Source: Ascoidea rubescens DSM 1968
Lineage: Eukaryota; Ascomycota; Saccharomycetes; Ascoideales; Ascoideaceae
Reading direction: 5' to 3'
Length of the DNA: 64,000 nt
Assembly: GCF_001661345.1 (NCBI RefSeq)
Contig: NW_017962924.1
Span: 124,001 to 188,000 of the forward strand
In this document: positions 41,496 through 53,342 of the stretch, in pieces
Layout of the letters: each line of letters begins with the position of its first letter
How positions within the stretch are numbered: the stretch's first letter is position 1
Translations under genes and position numbers: made by a program
Notes under the pieces: model-generated
Database searches by the model: none
What the model was told of the DNA's origin: nothing
The model's input: only the letters and a program-made list of their open reading frames with translations

Positions 41496-42739
41496 AGCTT
41501 TTTTTATTATATTTGTGATATTTATGTTGCTGGAAATTGACTGTTCTAAGTTGTTTTCTGTGTTTTTTGTTGGATTGTTTCATTTCTATAGTGGAAAATG
41601 ACTCAATTCATGATTGAATTTCATATTATATGAGGTAAATGGCAATCATGGGTTAATCCATATTATTCATTTAAGTGGATTTTATTTTGTGGCTAACTAA
41701 TGATTTTGCATTAATTGTTCTTTTGTTGCTTTAGATTTATCATGCTGAGTATTTTGGGATTTGTTTTGAAATTCTTTTTGAAATTTCTGGAATTTTTTTG
41801 CTTTCTCAGAGCTTTCTTTTTTCATCATCATTTAATTTATTTCAGTTTACCTCCTACTTATGCTGTATCTTTAATTTCTTATCTATCTTGGGTTTCTTTT
41901 GTATTTGTAGAATACTTTTTAATAATTTATTACTCAAAATGATCACAATTTAAGCAATTTTCGAGAATAATTAATTTAAAAATAAAGGTATGTACAGAAC
42001 TCAACATATTCAAAGAGCTATTTCCTATTTAACTTTTAAAAGTCACCAGAATATTAAATAAATCTTACAAGGTGTTAAAGATTAAAAATTCAAAAATCAA
42101 AACCAAAAACCAAAAAAACATTTTTTATTCAAAATTTGCTGGTTTCTTGTTCTTTCTCAATAATATAAAATAAGTTCTATCTTGAAATACCTAGAGACAT
42201 ATATATGATCATGAAAACAGATTGAAATAATATTCAACTGACATAAAAAATGACATTGAAATTATTTTCAAAAAAATAAAAGAAAGAAAAAAAAGCAAAA
42301 AAACTTAATTAACTTATTAATTGATTAATTTAGCTTTGTAGAATGTTTTCAAAAGGAAATTACAATGAAATCAAGAACAAATATTTAAGAGATGAAATAC
42401 CATTTGTTGAAACTTTATTTAATGGCAAAATCTATAATTCCATGCTTATTTGTCATATATCGTTCAATATCATTCAATATCATTTAATAAAATTAAATAT
42501 TGGTGCAATTTGATTAATTTTACCCAAAATATATTTTATTACCCAAGATCAGAATAGATTTATGATTATAGCGAATTACTAAAACAAAAAGTTGGGTTTA
42601 TCGTTTTTTTGGTTACGATATCTCAGCAAATAACAATTGTTTTGAACTTGTTAAAAATATTATTAAATATAAAATATTATGGTATTAAAAATAAATGATA
42701 AATTTTAAATATTAATGAATAATTGATAGGACTGAAAAT

Positions 42740-42990
42740 TTGGTGCTACATTATTGGGGCAGGTGCAAAGTTTGGGAACCACGTTCACCTTGAGAACTGA
42801 AACGAGAGACAAGAGAGGATCAGGTAAAACAGATATGTCACGTTCTATAGGCAAGTACAAGGCGCGTGACACACTGTGGAACTGGGATGTGCACATGGCG
42901 GCACTGAGGTCCTGTTTTTCCCTGAACTTGAGGACAAAACACCACAAAAGCGATCGCAAAATGAATCACAAATTGATCAGACTTTGGTGA
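42740..42990. other. Small GC-rich island in the desert
   Basis: About 250 bp of higher GC between long AT stretches, with overlapping frames of about 80 codons on both strands that look like chance. Function unknown. Confidence 0.35.
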
Positions 42991-43589
42991 GAGCAAAAGC
43001 ATCTAATTTTGACATTGACTGGAAATAATTTGTTGATTTCACTGCATGAATAACAGGATAATAAAGTGACAAATCACCAACATAATATATCGCTAAGAAA
43101 ATAACATAACATAAATATATAGCATAACAACACAACATGAGAAATTCAAATATTAAGATTGAAGGTTGTCCCAACTATCTAACAAATGGATTTCAAATAT
43201 TCTGTTAGATATCCATATCAAGAAAACTATGCAATCTTTCCATATGCCCCATTCTTCAGATACAGAATCACTGTGATTTTCCAGCAATACTTGTTGCTTT
43301 GGTGGGATTTATTGCATTGCTAGCTTTTGCATTAACCATTTATTAATCAAGGATTTGCACAAGAAAAACATTTAATGGTTCGATTCTTATACTTAGATAA
43401 TATTTATTTCCTTTAAAACAAGAAAAAATTATTTGCTAAATAATATATCTAAAATTTTATCTAAAATTGAACTATTTAGTCTAGTACAAATTCAAAACTT
43501 TCAGATAGAGTTTTTCACGTTCAGCAAATCATATCATGCTTTGAAATGCTTTCAATGTTCAGGATAATTAATACCTTCCGAGTCTAGGG

Positions 43590-44105
43590 TAGGATTGGAA
43601 GCTCTTCCACTTGGCTAGTTAGCCAGTTAGCTAGCTGCTAGCTGAATGTAATCGATCCAACGTTTCTCGTCTCTCTCAGCTACGTTATGGGCAAATGGCT
43701 CCATTGCCAGGAGGTGTCTTCTAGCTAAAACCACCATAGTACTCGTTAAACGGTTGGGCTTTTAGATTAAAATTCAAAAACCGTTTATTTGCTCTCAATT
43801 TTTCTGTCAGACGTTTTATTCACGAGCCCCACCACTTGCAGGTGTCAACAAAAAATAACAATAACACCGGTCAACAATAGGAAACACCAACAATCCTGGC
43901 TCTGGCCAGTAATAGCCTATGCGAGATTATGGCCACACGCTTATATTGTGGTGCTCCAGTAGCACCATACTCTGTGTGCTCCACCACACCCTCCAGTGGT
44001 GCAGTGGAATACTACGCTGAAATATCTCGACGTTTGGATGTCATTTCACTGAATATCGATATCCTACGCTACGCTACCACACTCCACATCCAACAATGTA
44101 CTTTA
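43590..44105. other. GC-rich island with clustered palindromes and hairpins
   Basis: Starts with GGCTAGTTAGCC and AGCTAGCT palindromes (43612-43645). It holds two hairpins: TGGTGCT-CCAGT-AGCACCA (43949-43967) and CACCAC-N8-GTGGTG (43982-44001). No protein feature. A structured RNA or regulatory element is possible. Confidence 0.4.
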
Positions 44106-47100
44106 TTTCAAATGGGTATTTTTAGAATTAATTTCATTTCACTGAATTTCAACCATTCCAGTTTTGACAGATTGCAACATACTTAAAAATGGATTTCAAA
44201 CAAAGAGTTAATTGTTTCGAAATTATCAAGATTCTACCTGAATAACAAATTAAACAGGAAATTGACAATTGACTTCAATTAGTTGAATAGCTTGGCTCCA
44301 ATTATCGTATTTCCTATTGCGCCAGTAGTGTTTGGTTTTTCTATTTTTATTTTATTTTATTTTATTTTACTTAATTTTATTAAATTTTAAATAATATTTT
44401 GCTTTATTATTTCCAATATCTAACAACCCAACTTTTTTACACCACATGTCTCAGATGTAGTTGTAATTTTGACTCCAGACTAATTCGTTTCCAATAATCG
44501 AATAAAAAATTTTAATATAAAAATTATACATTGGTAAAGCAAAAAAACAAAAAAACAAAACCACAACTTGTTTTTTGTTATATTTCTGCAATTTACATTC
44601 ATTTTTATGTTGAAATTCAATATAATAATTTTATCATTCAATTACAATGTAACGTGCTTTTTTTGATTATTAAGTTGTAAACTTTCTTACACCTTTGTGG
44701 TATTACTTTAAACTATGTAAATTCCTCACTGGTTTTCGACACTTCATTTTTTTTAGTTCAATATATTTTATTTCTTATTGTTCAAAATATTTGGTTACTC
44801 AATAAATGATAAATAGAACTCTTCTTGATGGAGAACTGAAATACTAATTTTCTTAAAAAAAAGTTTTATTTTTATAATAACAAAGCAAAACAAAAAAAAA
44901 AATAGAGAAAAAAAACGCTCAATTCATATTTTGAATTTTGCTTTTTATTCTTTTTATTTGTGTTTTCTTTGTATGTTAATTGAGTTTCCTTAATTTCACC
45001 ACCATATATTCTATAAGCTTCATAGGGTTTGTCTTATACATTTCAATACTTTCAATAATAATACCTTTCTTTCTACTTTTGTTGCAGTTTCTTCTTAATT
45101 CGTAGTTGTTTTCTTCCAAATCTCAGAGTTCCTTTGTCATCTGTCAAATTTCTCAATATAAACTCCAAAGATTAAGCTACAGATTCATTAAAAAAATTCC
45201 CTGAAGAATTCAAACTCAATTCATTTGTTAACCATTAATTCTTTCACAATTACGAATGATGAAATAAAATAATTTTAATAAATTTTTCAGATTCGCTTAA
45301 TTAAAGTTACTGATAATTGAAAAAAAGAAAATTTTTATTTATACCTCTTATTATTCACTATTTAGTATTTGTAATGTACTGCATAGTAACATTTTCAAAT
45401 ATTATTCAACTATATCAAAGGTTATATAAAATTATTAATAATCCACTATTAATTACTAAGATTATCAGTTATGGTAGCAATATTGACTAAAAAACGCGTA
45501 AATGTAACTTATGCCCAAAGTTTCTGCATAATTAGTCTACTATTCTACTCACTAGCAAACGAATTCAATTTATTTAGCTTAACCTAACCTAACTTTGTTT
45601 AGAGACAAATCTTGATTATTCAGTGTTTTCCTATGTTTTCTTTTTCTTTTTGGCTGCTAGCTAATTTACTAGCCTGTGATCTTTACTAGCTTACTCTCTT
45701 GTTGGTTTACTAGTCTTGCAGACGAGTAGATTTTGACTGCTTTAATTGTTTTGACCATTTTACGATTCATAATTCTTTAACAGCTTCAAATGCTTTGAAT
45801 TCTGATATTTCTTTAGTCTCACTTTTTATAGAACTAGGATTTTTTTGCTTTATTGGGAAAAAGAGTTTGAAAAGTATTTTATCTTTTCATCTAAAATTAT
45901 TATTTTTTTTTGTTACTTTTATACTATATTGTATTATATAATTTCTATTGGCTTTCCATATCAATAGATAAGTAGATGATTATGATTATCTTATTTTAAC
46001 TATCAAACACAGTTACATAATCCAAACTCGTGTCATATTTAATCTTGAAACATTAAAAATTATCTATCTACCAGAACTTGATTATTGATGCTACAGATAA
46101 CATGGGAAAAAAATTAATATAATTGAGTAAATTGTTGCAGCAATTGCAATAAGTAAGATTTTTCTTACATTTTTGTTTTATTTATTTTAATTTGATTTAA
46201 TTTGATTTATTTTTATGTATAAAAATTAAAAGGTATAAATTATTGAAAGATTGATATTACAAGTAATAACTATTATTATTCACATATGAGCAATAATAAA
46301 ATTGATAATTGATAGACAGAAAAATTTGAAATAAGTAGAAATGATGGGTTTATTTTAATAAAAATGATGGATTTAATTAGAATAATGATGAAGATGGAAT
46401 GGAATCGATATATGAATTGAGATTGAAATAAACCAATTATAATTTTAGAAAATTGAACAAGATTTGGTATCAATGAATATGCTTAGAATATGATTAGAAT
46501 ATTGTTTTACTTATTATTTAAAATTCTTTTTTGAAGAAATATGTTATTTATAAGGATTTTATTAATAAAATGAACAAAATAAGAATAAATTAGTTGTCTG
46601 GTTAATAAAAAATAAGTGAAATGTGCCTGAATTTTCAAATTTTCAAACTACATACTTCCATAATTTTTATTGATTGATTGATTGATTTGTTTGCTTATTT
46701 GTTTACTTATTTATTTATTTATTTACTTTTATTGTTTAAGACAAGAAAATTTAAATTGGTTTCAAATTAGTTAATAATTGAATCAAATAATTAAAGTGAT
46801 TAAATGAGATTAATGTGCAATTATAGTCTATTATAGATTAATTTGATATTTAAATATTTGCTTTTATAAATCAATTGAAATAGAAGTATATGAATAAAAC
46901 TTGCTAAAAGGATAGAGGATTTTGAAAATCTTTTCGATTGCTAATCATTAAATGATAAATTGCTAATAAAAAATAAAGATTTTGAAGTATTTACCGTCGG
47001 TTACTATTACACTAGTAAACTTTTAGAATGAAAATCAATAAAAAAAATAGTCGTTAATATGAAGATGGAGTAACAGAAGACAAAACAGAAAAAACAAAAA

Positions 47101-47324
47101 AATGAAATACACCCATTTAAACGAATGAAAAGAAAATCGCTTATTGAAAGAAAGTTAAAGATTGAATAATTGTTGAGAGATAAATTATTGTAATGAAAAT
47201 TTTTGTAAATTTGAAATGGATATAGAGGTGGAAGTAAAAAACGGGTATTAATTAAAATCTGAAAAAATAGTTTGGGACAAGTAGAAATGAAATTAAATAG
47301 ATCCTAACTTAATTAAGAGTTCAG

Positions 47325-47796
47325 GTATTATAGGTATTGGGTTTTCCAAAAATTCTGAAAAGCATGTAATAATATTATCAGGTAGAAGAATCAAAAAGTC
47401 TTATTGGTTGTTCAAAAAAAATAATTAGCTCAACAAAGCCAAATCTTAAACAATATGTGCTGATGTCTTGAACTCTAATGATTATTCAAGGAAAATTGAA
47501 TTCTGACAGGAAATATTATGCGTTGAAAAACATGGGTGTGCGTTTGGACAAAAAGGTTTTATTTATCAATTTGAAACCTTTGAACTATTTCAAAATTTTC
47601 GTTGAACAAAGAAAAATGACGTTAAAAGTGTGACGGGCAGAGAGGTTGAGATGGTTCAGGAAAACCAGTCATTAGTCCGGCTTAATAGTCATGGAGGTAT
47701 TGAATCATTAAAGGGATTGAAAATAGTAAAGGTATATTAGAGGTATTGAACGGTATTATAGGTATTTAACATGGGTATGATAGTATTATAGGTATT
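47325..47796. repeat. GTATTATAGGTATT direct repeats and GGTATT cluster
   Basis: The 14-mer GTATTATAGGTATT occurs exactly three times, at 47325-47338, 47753-47766 and 47783-47796. The last two start 30 bp apart. Further GGTATT copies lie at about 47696 and 47742. Confidence 0.7.
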
Positions 47797-48329
47797 AATA
47801 TTGTTACAAGCAGATGGTTTCGGTGAATCCAATTTTTTGATTTCAGAGTGAGAGCTGGGAGTGGAAATTTCAAATTTCAGATTGCAAAATTCAGATTGGA
47901 AATCTCCAACAACAAGATTCCAATCAGAAAAATTGGAATATAAAAATTGGAATATAGAAATTGAAGTCTGAAAATTGAAATGAAAAATAGAAAAACAAAT
48001 AGCGATGAATTAAAACAAGGAGACAAAACAAACAGAAAAGATCTGAAATGAAATTAGAAAGAATAATTTCCCAAGAATCTTAATCTAAAAATTCTAACAG
48101 AATATCAAAGAAAGTTGGAAATAATTGTAATTTATACATTACTATTGATTTACAAAAATCAAAAAAAAACTGGAAACAACTGAACCAAAACTAAGCAAAA
48201 AGCAAAAAATATTATAGTTGGAGTATGAACAAAAGATAAGATAAAATGTTGTAGAACATTCAAAGCATTTGGTTAACTGTTTTTTGAGAGAAGGATGATA
48301 GAGGATTTTGGATATATTTCCGTAAACCG

Positions 48330-48842
48330 GCAAGCACGACAACAGAAAGGTTTTCCGGAAGCTAGTTGAGCGTTGCCATGCAGCTCTAGACTTATATGTT
48401 TCTTCTGCTTCTTCTGTTACTTACGGTATCGGCTCTGCTGTGGCCGAAGAGCTGAGTCACCGTTTTCGATGTAAAAGAGATTTCCGTAAGCGCGTTACGG
48501 AGGTTTGCGGCCATCTACACGCCACCGAACGCATCGCAGCGCATCGCCTAGTGCTTGATCAGGAAGGATCCGCACGCAAGTTTCAGTGCTCCCAAACTGA
48601 GCATCACTTGGAGGCTTCTTCTGAGTCTTCTGAGTCTTCTGAATCTTCTGAGTCTTTTGGGTCTTTTCAATTTTCTCAGTGTGTTTTGTTTGATACGAAA
48701 CTGCTGCTGGTGCTAAAGTTCCCACTTAGCCCAAGCAGCTTTTTGGTTTCTCCTGGGGATTTGAAAGACCTGTTTCTCCAGTATATCAACACTATTCCTC
48801 TATCCAATCACGTTCTGCAGCTAATGAGACTGTTATCATAAC
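48330..48842. promoter_or_regulatory. GC-rich island with TCTTCTGAG array
   Basis: GC-rich, with A-rich top strand to its left and T-rich to its right. Contains the array at 48617-48668. The 133-codon frame begins only at GTG, has no internal ATG until its end and reads low-complexity through the array, so I do not call it a gene. Confidence 0.4.
48617..48668 (+). repeat. 9-bp-period array, unit TCTTCTGAG
   Basis: Five full units (TCTTCTGAG twice, TCTTCTGAA, TCTTCTGAG, TCTTTTGGG) plus a partial unit TCTTTTC. Confidence 0.85.
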
Positions 48843-50086
48843 AATTGATATCAGGTATTTATTCAGAATATTTTATGATTATCCATAATCCATAATCCAT
48901 AATCCATATTCACATATTATCTTCTACTTCCATTTTCTGAAATGGTGAAATAATCCACTTTGTTTAAATTACTGGGAAATCTCAAACAATCTTTCACAAT
49001 TTGCATCTTTAGTACTCAACTACTATACAAAATAATACGGCAAAAAATTGTGTTGAATTTTTTACAAATGTTGTAATTTTCAAGTTAAAATGCTTGAAAA
49101 TCTATTGCAAATAGTTTAAATTATTGTCATAATGTCATAATATCGTAATAACATATTATCTTATTATCTTATTACCATATCATCATATCATGTTTTTATC
49201 TTAGTATCTTATATCATTATTACCTTGATATTATATTATTATACAATTATCTTAATTTTTAATCTTATTCAAGTTCTATAATTTCTGTCTTATTTTTTTA
49301 AATTTGTATTTGTCAGGTTATAGGTTTAATGAATATTGAAATCTATGATGCCAATTTGATGATTTTCTCTTTCTGCTCTCAAAAGTTGTTTAACAAATTT
49401 ATCCATACTATTGTAAAATTTTCAGCCTTTTCAGTTTTTGCAAATCATTTCACTATTAAGTGATTTACCAATTACTAGCATTATTTAGTGTAATTTATTT
49501 TATAATATTTTTCTTGGGTTTCATTCATTCATTAATTAATTAATTGATTAAAAAGAAAGAAAAAAAATACAACACCAAATTATAAAAAATAATTAATATA
49601 ATACGTTCTACTATTAAATACAACTGACTGAATATTTAAAGCACAAATCTACTATCTTATCAAATTCAGAAGATTCTACAAATAGTAACCATTTCTTATA
49701 TCCAATCATAAGTTATAAATTATAATTTATCGGTTATGGGATGTTGATCAATTTTTCATGGTGTGGTTAATCCAACGGCGATATTCCTCTGTAAATAAAA
49801 TAGATACTGTTTGTTCTTCAATTACTAAATTTCTCTTTTCTTCTTTATTATTTACTTTGTCAATTATAAATTTTTTTGTTTTATATGGTCTTGCCTTTTA
49901 ACTTTATTTTAACAACCCTACAGTTTTCTTATTAATATTAATTTATACTAATATTTCATTAAATTATAGAAAGAACAAAAATAGAACAAAAAGTAAAACG
50001 ACGAAATATCAAAACATCAAAATATCATCTTTTATTTTTCACATTCTATATTTCAATTTCTGTTTTTATTTTCATAAATTTCCAAT

Positions 50087-50541
50087 TTATAAACCAGAAC
50101 TTGGTTTATTAACTTTAGTTGTAGTGGTTTGAGTGGTTTGATTGGGATGTGTTGTGGTAGCGGTATTGTCTCCAGCAAAGGTTTCAGCAACATAATTTTT
50201 AGCAGCTTCAACATATTCTCCAGCTGTGTCTAAAACTGTCTTTCCACTGTCTTGAGCCTCATCTTTTTTGTTTCCAAGGGTATCACTGGCCTTTTGACCA
50301 TATGATTTTTGGCTTTCTGGTTGAACAGTCTTTCCAATTGAATCAGCAAGACCAGTAGCTTTTTCCTTAGTTTGTTCAGCATATGTTTTTTCAGAATTTG
50401 GTTTTACAGCTTCAGAAGCCTTTTGAGTAAAGTTTTTTCTACCGACTATTAATAATTAAAATTAAAATTAAAATTCGTTAGTATCCAATTATATTGTTAT
50501 CAGTTTTTAAAAATCAAAAAATTAAACTTACAGTCAGACAT
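50087..50541 (-). CDS. HSP12: Hsp12, membrane-stabilising small heat-shock protein (spliced)
   Basis: Hsp12 is an intrinsically disordered stress protein that binds and stabilises membranes. Two exons, 50532-50541 and 50087-50445 (minus strand), give 122 residues. The start MSDFGRKNFTQKASEAVKP matches yeast Hsp12 (MSDAGRKGFGEKASEALKP). Two further blocks repeat the pattern: KTYAEQTKEKATGLAD and KSYGQKASDTLGNKKDEAQ, then GEYVEAAKNYV. The Thr-rich tail (TTTTK) is longer than in S. cerevisiae. A TTC (Phe) codon is created at the splice junction. No clear AGGGG stress element was seen in the upstream kilobase. Confidence 0.92.
50446..50531 (-). other. Spliceosomal intron in HSP12
   Basis: An 86-nt intron with donor GTAAGT (50531-50526 on the minus strand), exact branch site TACTAAC (minus strand, 50477-50483) and acceptor TAATAG ending at 50446. 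It splits a codon after its first base, four codons into the gene, the same phase as in COX17. Confidence 0.9.
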
Positions 50542-51528
50542 TGTCAATTGAGTAAGAGAATTGATAAATTTAGTAAGTTAGGTGAAGTGATTCAGAAAAA
50601 TTGGGATTGTTATAATTATTTGTGTAATTATAATTATTGTTGATAATCTATTTTAATCGGGGTAAAATGAAAGAAATTCTTTGGTTTAAATATCAATTTA
50701 AAATCATTGAAACTGTGTCCATTTCTAAAATTAAATGATCATTTGCACAACGATTGCTATAACTGGATTGCTGAGTTGGTTTGTGAGCAATAATTATATT
50801 GGTCCAAGTTCTAAACATTGCTATGATGTTGCTTTGAGATTATTTCATCATTCAGCAAGATGTAATGAAGAGCCAGCAAACCGGTGTAAATGCAATATCA
50901 ATGCATCTCTGCAGTGTGAGACGATATATAACATATACACACATAAAACAGCACTCGGCTTTAAATATGACCATCAGTACGGATTTAATGCGCTTTAACA
51001 TATTATCACAGTTGAGCACAGCAAATAACATGTACACACGCAAAAGCCCTAGAAGATGCCCAGACCAGAAATAGGGCTCTGTTAACAATAATACCAGCCA
51101 TTCTTTCACTCATCTTCGTCAAATCTTGATTATATTTTCACACCAGTTAGGAAAAGATCACTCTCCAGACATTTGTCCCATTCGGTTCATTTCAAAATAG
51201 TACTGAAAATCGAGTGTGATTTAATCACTTTTGATTCTTGGTTTACCACACTTTGCTTTATTTACTCAAATGGCCGGTTTTAACTTATATATATCTGCCA
51301 GCAGTGGTGTTTTTGCTGGACATGCTACGCAGGTCAACAAATTAATTATATAAATTAAGTACCAAAGCTCTTCAATGATGGTCTTCTTCTTTATTTAATA
51401 TTTGGTATTTATTTCTTATTCTTATTCTTTTTGTCATTTGTTTTTGGTTATTAATCAATCATCCGATTATAAAGAAATATCACATTATACAATTTGCTGC
51501 TATTGAAAATCACATCACCATTACAAAC
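50542..51528. promoter_or_regulatory. Divergent region between HSP12 and a secreted-protein gene
   Basis: About 1 kb. A TATATATAT run lies at 51286-51294, 235 bp upstream of the ATG at 51529. The middle (50.8-51.1 kb) is GC-richer with overlapping frames on both strands that lack protein character. Confidence 0.5.
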
Positions 51529-52437
51529 ATGTTCTTCAATAAAATTGACTTTTTCTCTTTAGTATTAGTGATAAATTTTTTAATCTTTACCAATGCTGCT
51601 CCAATTCCAGAGCTTGTCACATCAATTGGTTATAAAACAATTTTTCAAATCCAAGCTGGTGAAACTGTTCTTTATACAAGTATTTTTACAACACAAACTT
51701 TAACTTTTACCACAAGGCTACCTGATTCCACAAGTGTTGTTTATGTCTATGGTAATCCAGAAGATTTTGATTCAGAAACTTTCGAACTTACTGGTTCGAC
51801 TACTATTGAGTCTACTATTGGGTCTATCGATTCAACAACCACTGAAACAGCTACTGAGACAGCTGAGTTGACAACTGCTAAAACTACTGAGTCGACAACT
51901 CTTGAATCCATTAGTGAGACTCCAATATCTACTACTTATTCAAATCCAATTGTTTCCTTGTCTACTTCTACTAAATCTTATGATGATGACAGCTATAGAA
52001 CTACTCACTCCCGGCCTTCAGACGAGTATTGTTCAACTGTGCTTTCGACTGTTACTCCCTCTGTCACTCAATTCAAGGATACAGCTTTTCCTCTTGAAAC
52101 AACTTTGAAATTATCTTTAGTCTGTTCAACACCTAACACAGTTCAAACTACAGATGCCCCACAAATCACTAATTCAATCTCTGATTGTGATTCTGGTTAT
52201 GATTACAATTCTATCTATGATTATGACTTTGACTTGGATTCAAATTCTTATTTTTTAATGAATGGTACTATCTGTACTACTTCTTATGTCGATGAAGACT
52301 ACTTTTATAGCTCCTATGATAAAATTATTTATGAATTCCCTGATTACACTTGCACTGGCGAGAGTGGTTATTATCTTACTGCTGAATATACTGTTACTCT
52401 GACCAGTATTTTATACAGCACATTCACTTATTATTAA
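51529..52437 (+). CDS. Secreted Ser/Thr-rich cell-wall-type protein
   Basis: A 302-residue protein with a classical signal peptide (KIDFFSLVLVINFLIFTNA, cut near Ala23-Ala24). After about 80 structured residues comes a Ser/Thr/Glu-rich stretch (about 88-150: TTIEST, TETATETAELTT), a likely O-mannosylated stalk. The C-terminal half has spaced Cys residues (EYCSTV, LVCSTP, SDCDSG, TICTTS, YTCTGE) and many Tyr/Asp. No GPI-anchor hydrophobic tail: it ends STFTYY. It looks like a secreted cell-wall mannoprotein, but I cannot assign a family. One in-frame CTG codon occurs near the C-terminus (VTLTS). Confidence 0.8.
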   Translation: MFFNKIDFFSLVLVINFLIFTNAAPIPELVTSIGYKTIFQIQAGETVLYTSIFTTQTLTFTTRLPDSTSVVYVYGNPEDFDSETFELTGSTTIESTIGSIDSTTTETATETAELTTAKTTESTTLESISETPISTTYSNPIVSLSTSTKSYDDDSYRTTHSRPSDEYCSTVLSTVTPSVTQFKDTAFPLETTLKLSLVCSTPNTVQTTDAPQITNSISDCDSGYDYNSIYDYDFDLDSNSYFLMNGTICTTSYVDEDYFYSSYDKIIYEFPDYTCTGESGYYLTAEYTVTLTSILYSTFTYY

Positions 52438-53342
52438 ACCTATTTCATACTGCTCAATTGAAAAGAGTGATGTATTTAATATATTGTTTTTATTTGGTTT
52501 CTATAAGGCTTTTCCAGTGTTTCCATTGGGTTTCTTACTGTTCTTGGTCTGGTTTACTGGTATATTTTTATTTTAATTTTAGTTTTTAATTTGTTTGTCT
52601 TTTCTGACTAAGTTTTTTTGGTCAGAATTGGTTGGTTCAATTTCTTTTTTCCTCTCATTATGTTTAATTTGGTGTTGCTGGAAACAAAAAAAAGGGGTTA
52701 ATTTGCATTTTTTTTATTTTATTGGTGATTTTTTTTTCTTTTTTTGGTATTTTTTTGGTGGATTTATTTTTATTTTTGTTTTTGTTTTTGTTTTTGTTTT
52801 TGTTTTATTTTATTTTATTTTATTTTGATTTATTTTGCCGCAGAAGATTTATTTTCAAGTTTTGGCCAGTTCATAATTTTAATTATTCTTTAATTCATTG
52901 TTAAATTAATATATATTTAATATTCTCTAAATTGATATAGGCAATTTATTACTATGTCATACTCTTATCTCTTATAAACATAATATTATGATATTATTGA
53001 TAGTAAAAAATTATAATATGCAACATATCTGAAAAAATCAGAAAATTGTTATAAAAACAAATGATAAAAGAAAACAAATAGAACTTAGATAATACTCAAC
53101 AAGAATCAAAAAAAAAAAAGATTCAATAATGAAAATCATTATATTCAAATTTATCTATAGGAAATGCTGATAATAAAAACACAATATAGAATAATGGAAA
53201 ATAAAACTTATAAAAAACAATGCAATATACAAATACTCTTACACAGAAAACCAACTAGAATTCAACCATGAAAATAGACAAATAAAAAAATTAATTTCAT
53301 TAATTTAATTATTTTAATAAGTTTAAGAAACAAGGTAAATGC
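52438..53342. other. Convergent 3' spacer with TTTTTG/TTTTA repeats
   Basis: T-rich on the left, A-rich on the right, as expected for two facing 3' regions. A simple run of GTTTTT then TTTTA units lies at about 52768-52826. No gene seen. Confidence 0.65.

Larger units (their letters stand above)
40010..50086. other. 10-kb gene-free region upstream of the C2H2 gene
   Basis: No credible protein gene and no tRNA. The layout is alternating skew: A-rich top strand 40.0-41.1 kb, GC island 41.15-41.5, T-rich 41.5-42.0, mixed AT to 42.7, GC islands at 42.74-42.99 and 43.59-44.1, AT-rich to 46.2, A-rich 46.2-48.3, GC island 48.33-48.84, T-rich 48.85-50.0. A giant regulatory region, non-coding transcripts or a centromere could each explain it. 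I saw no CDEI-CDEIII point-centromere arrangement. Confidence 0.55.

Noticed and set aside
41147-41540. Overlapping frames of about 100 codons in the 41.3-kb island
   Set aside because: Several frames on both strands are open at once, with Cys/Phe runs from the 9-bp array; no protein features.
43376-43392. GGTTCGATTCT, like a tRNA B box
   Set aside because: No A box at the right distance and no acceptor-stem pairing.
45582-45600. TTAACCTAACCTAACTTT, telomere-like
   Set aside because: Only two to three imperfect units, no array; likely chance.
48440-48841. 133-codon frame in the 48.6-kb island
   Set aside because: Begins at GTG with no usable ATG, and its Ser/Glu run is just the 9-bp array.
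40010-50086. Point centromere (CDEI-CDEII-CDEIII)
   Set aside because: No RTCACRTG followed by an AT block and a TTCCGAA-type element was seen; other centromere types remain open.
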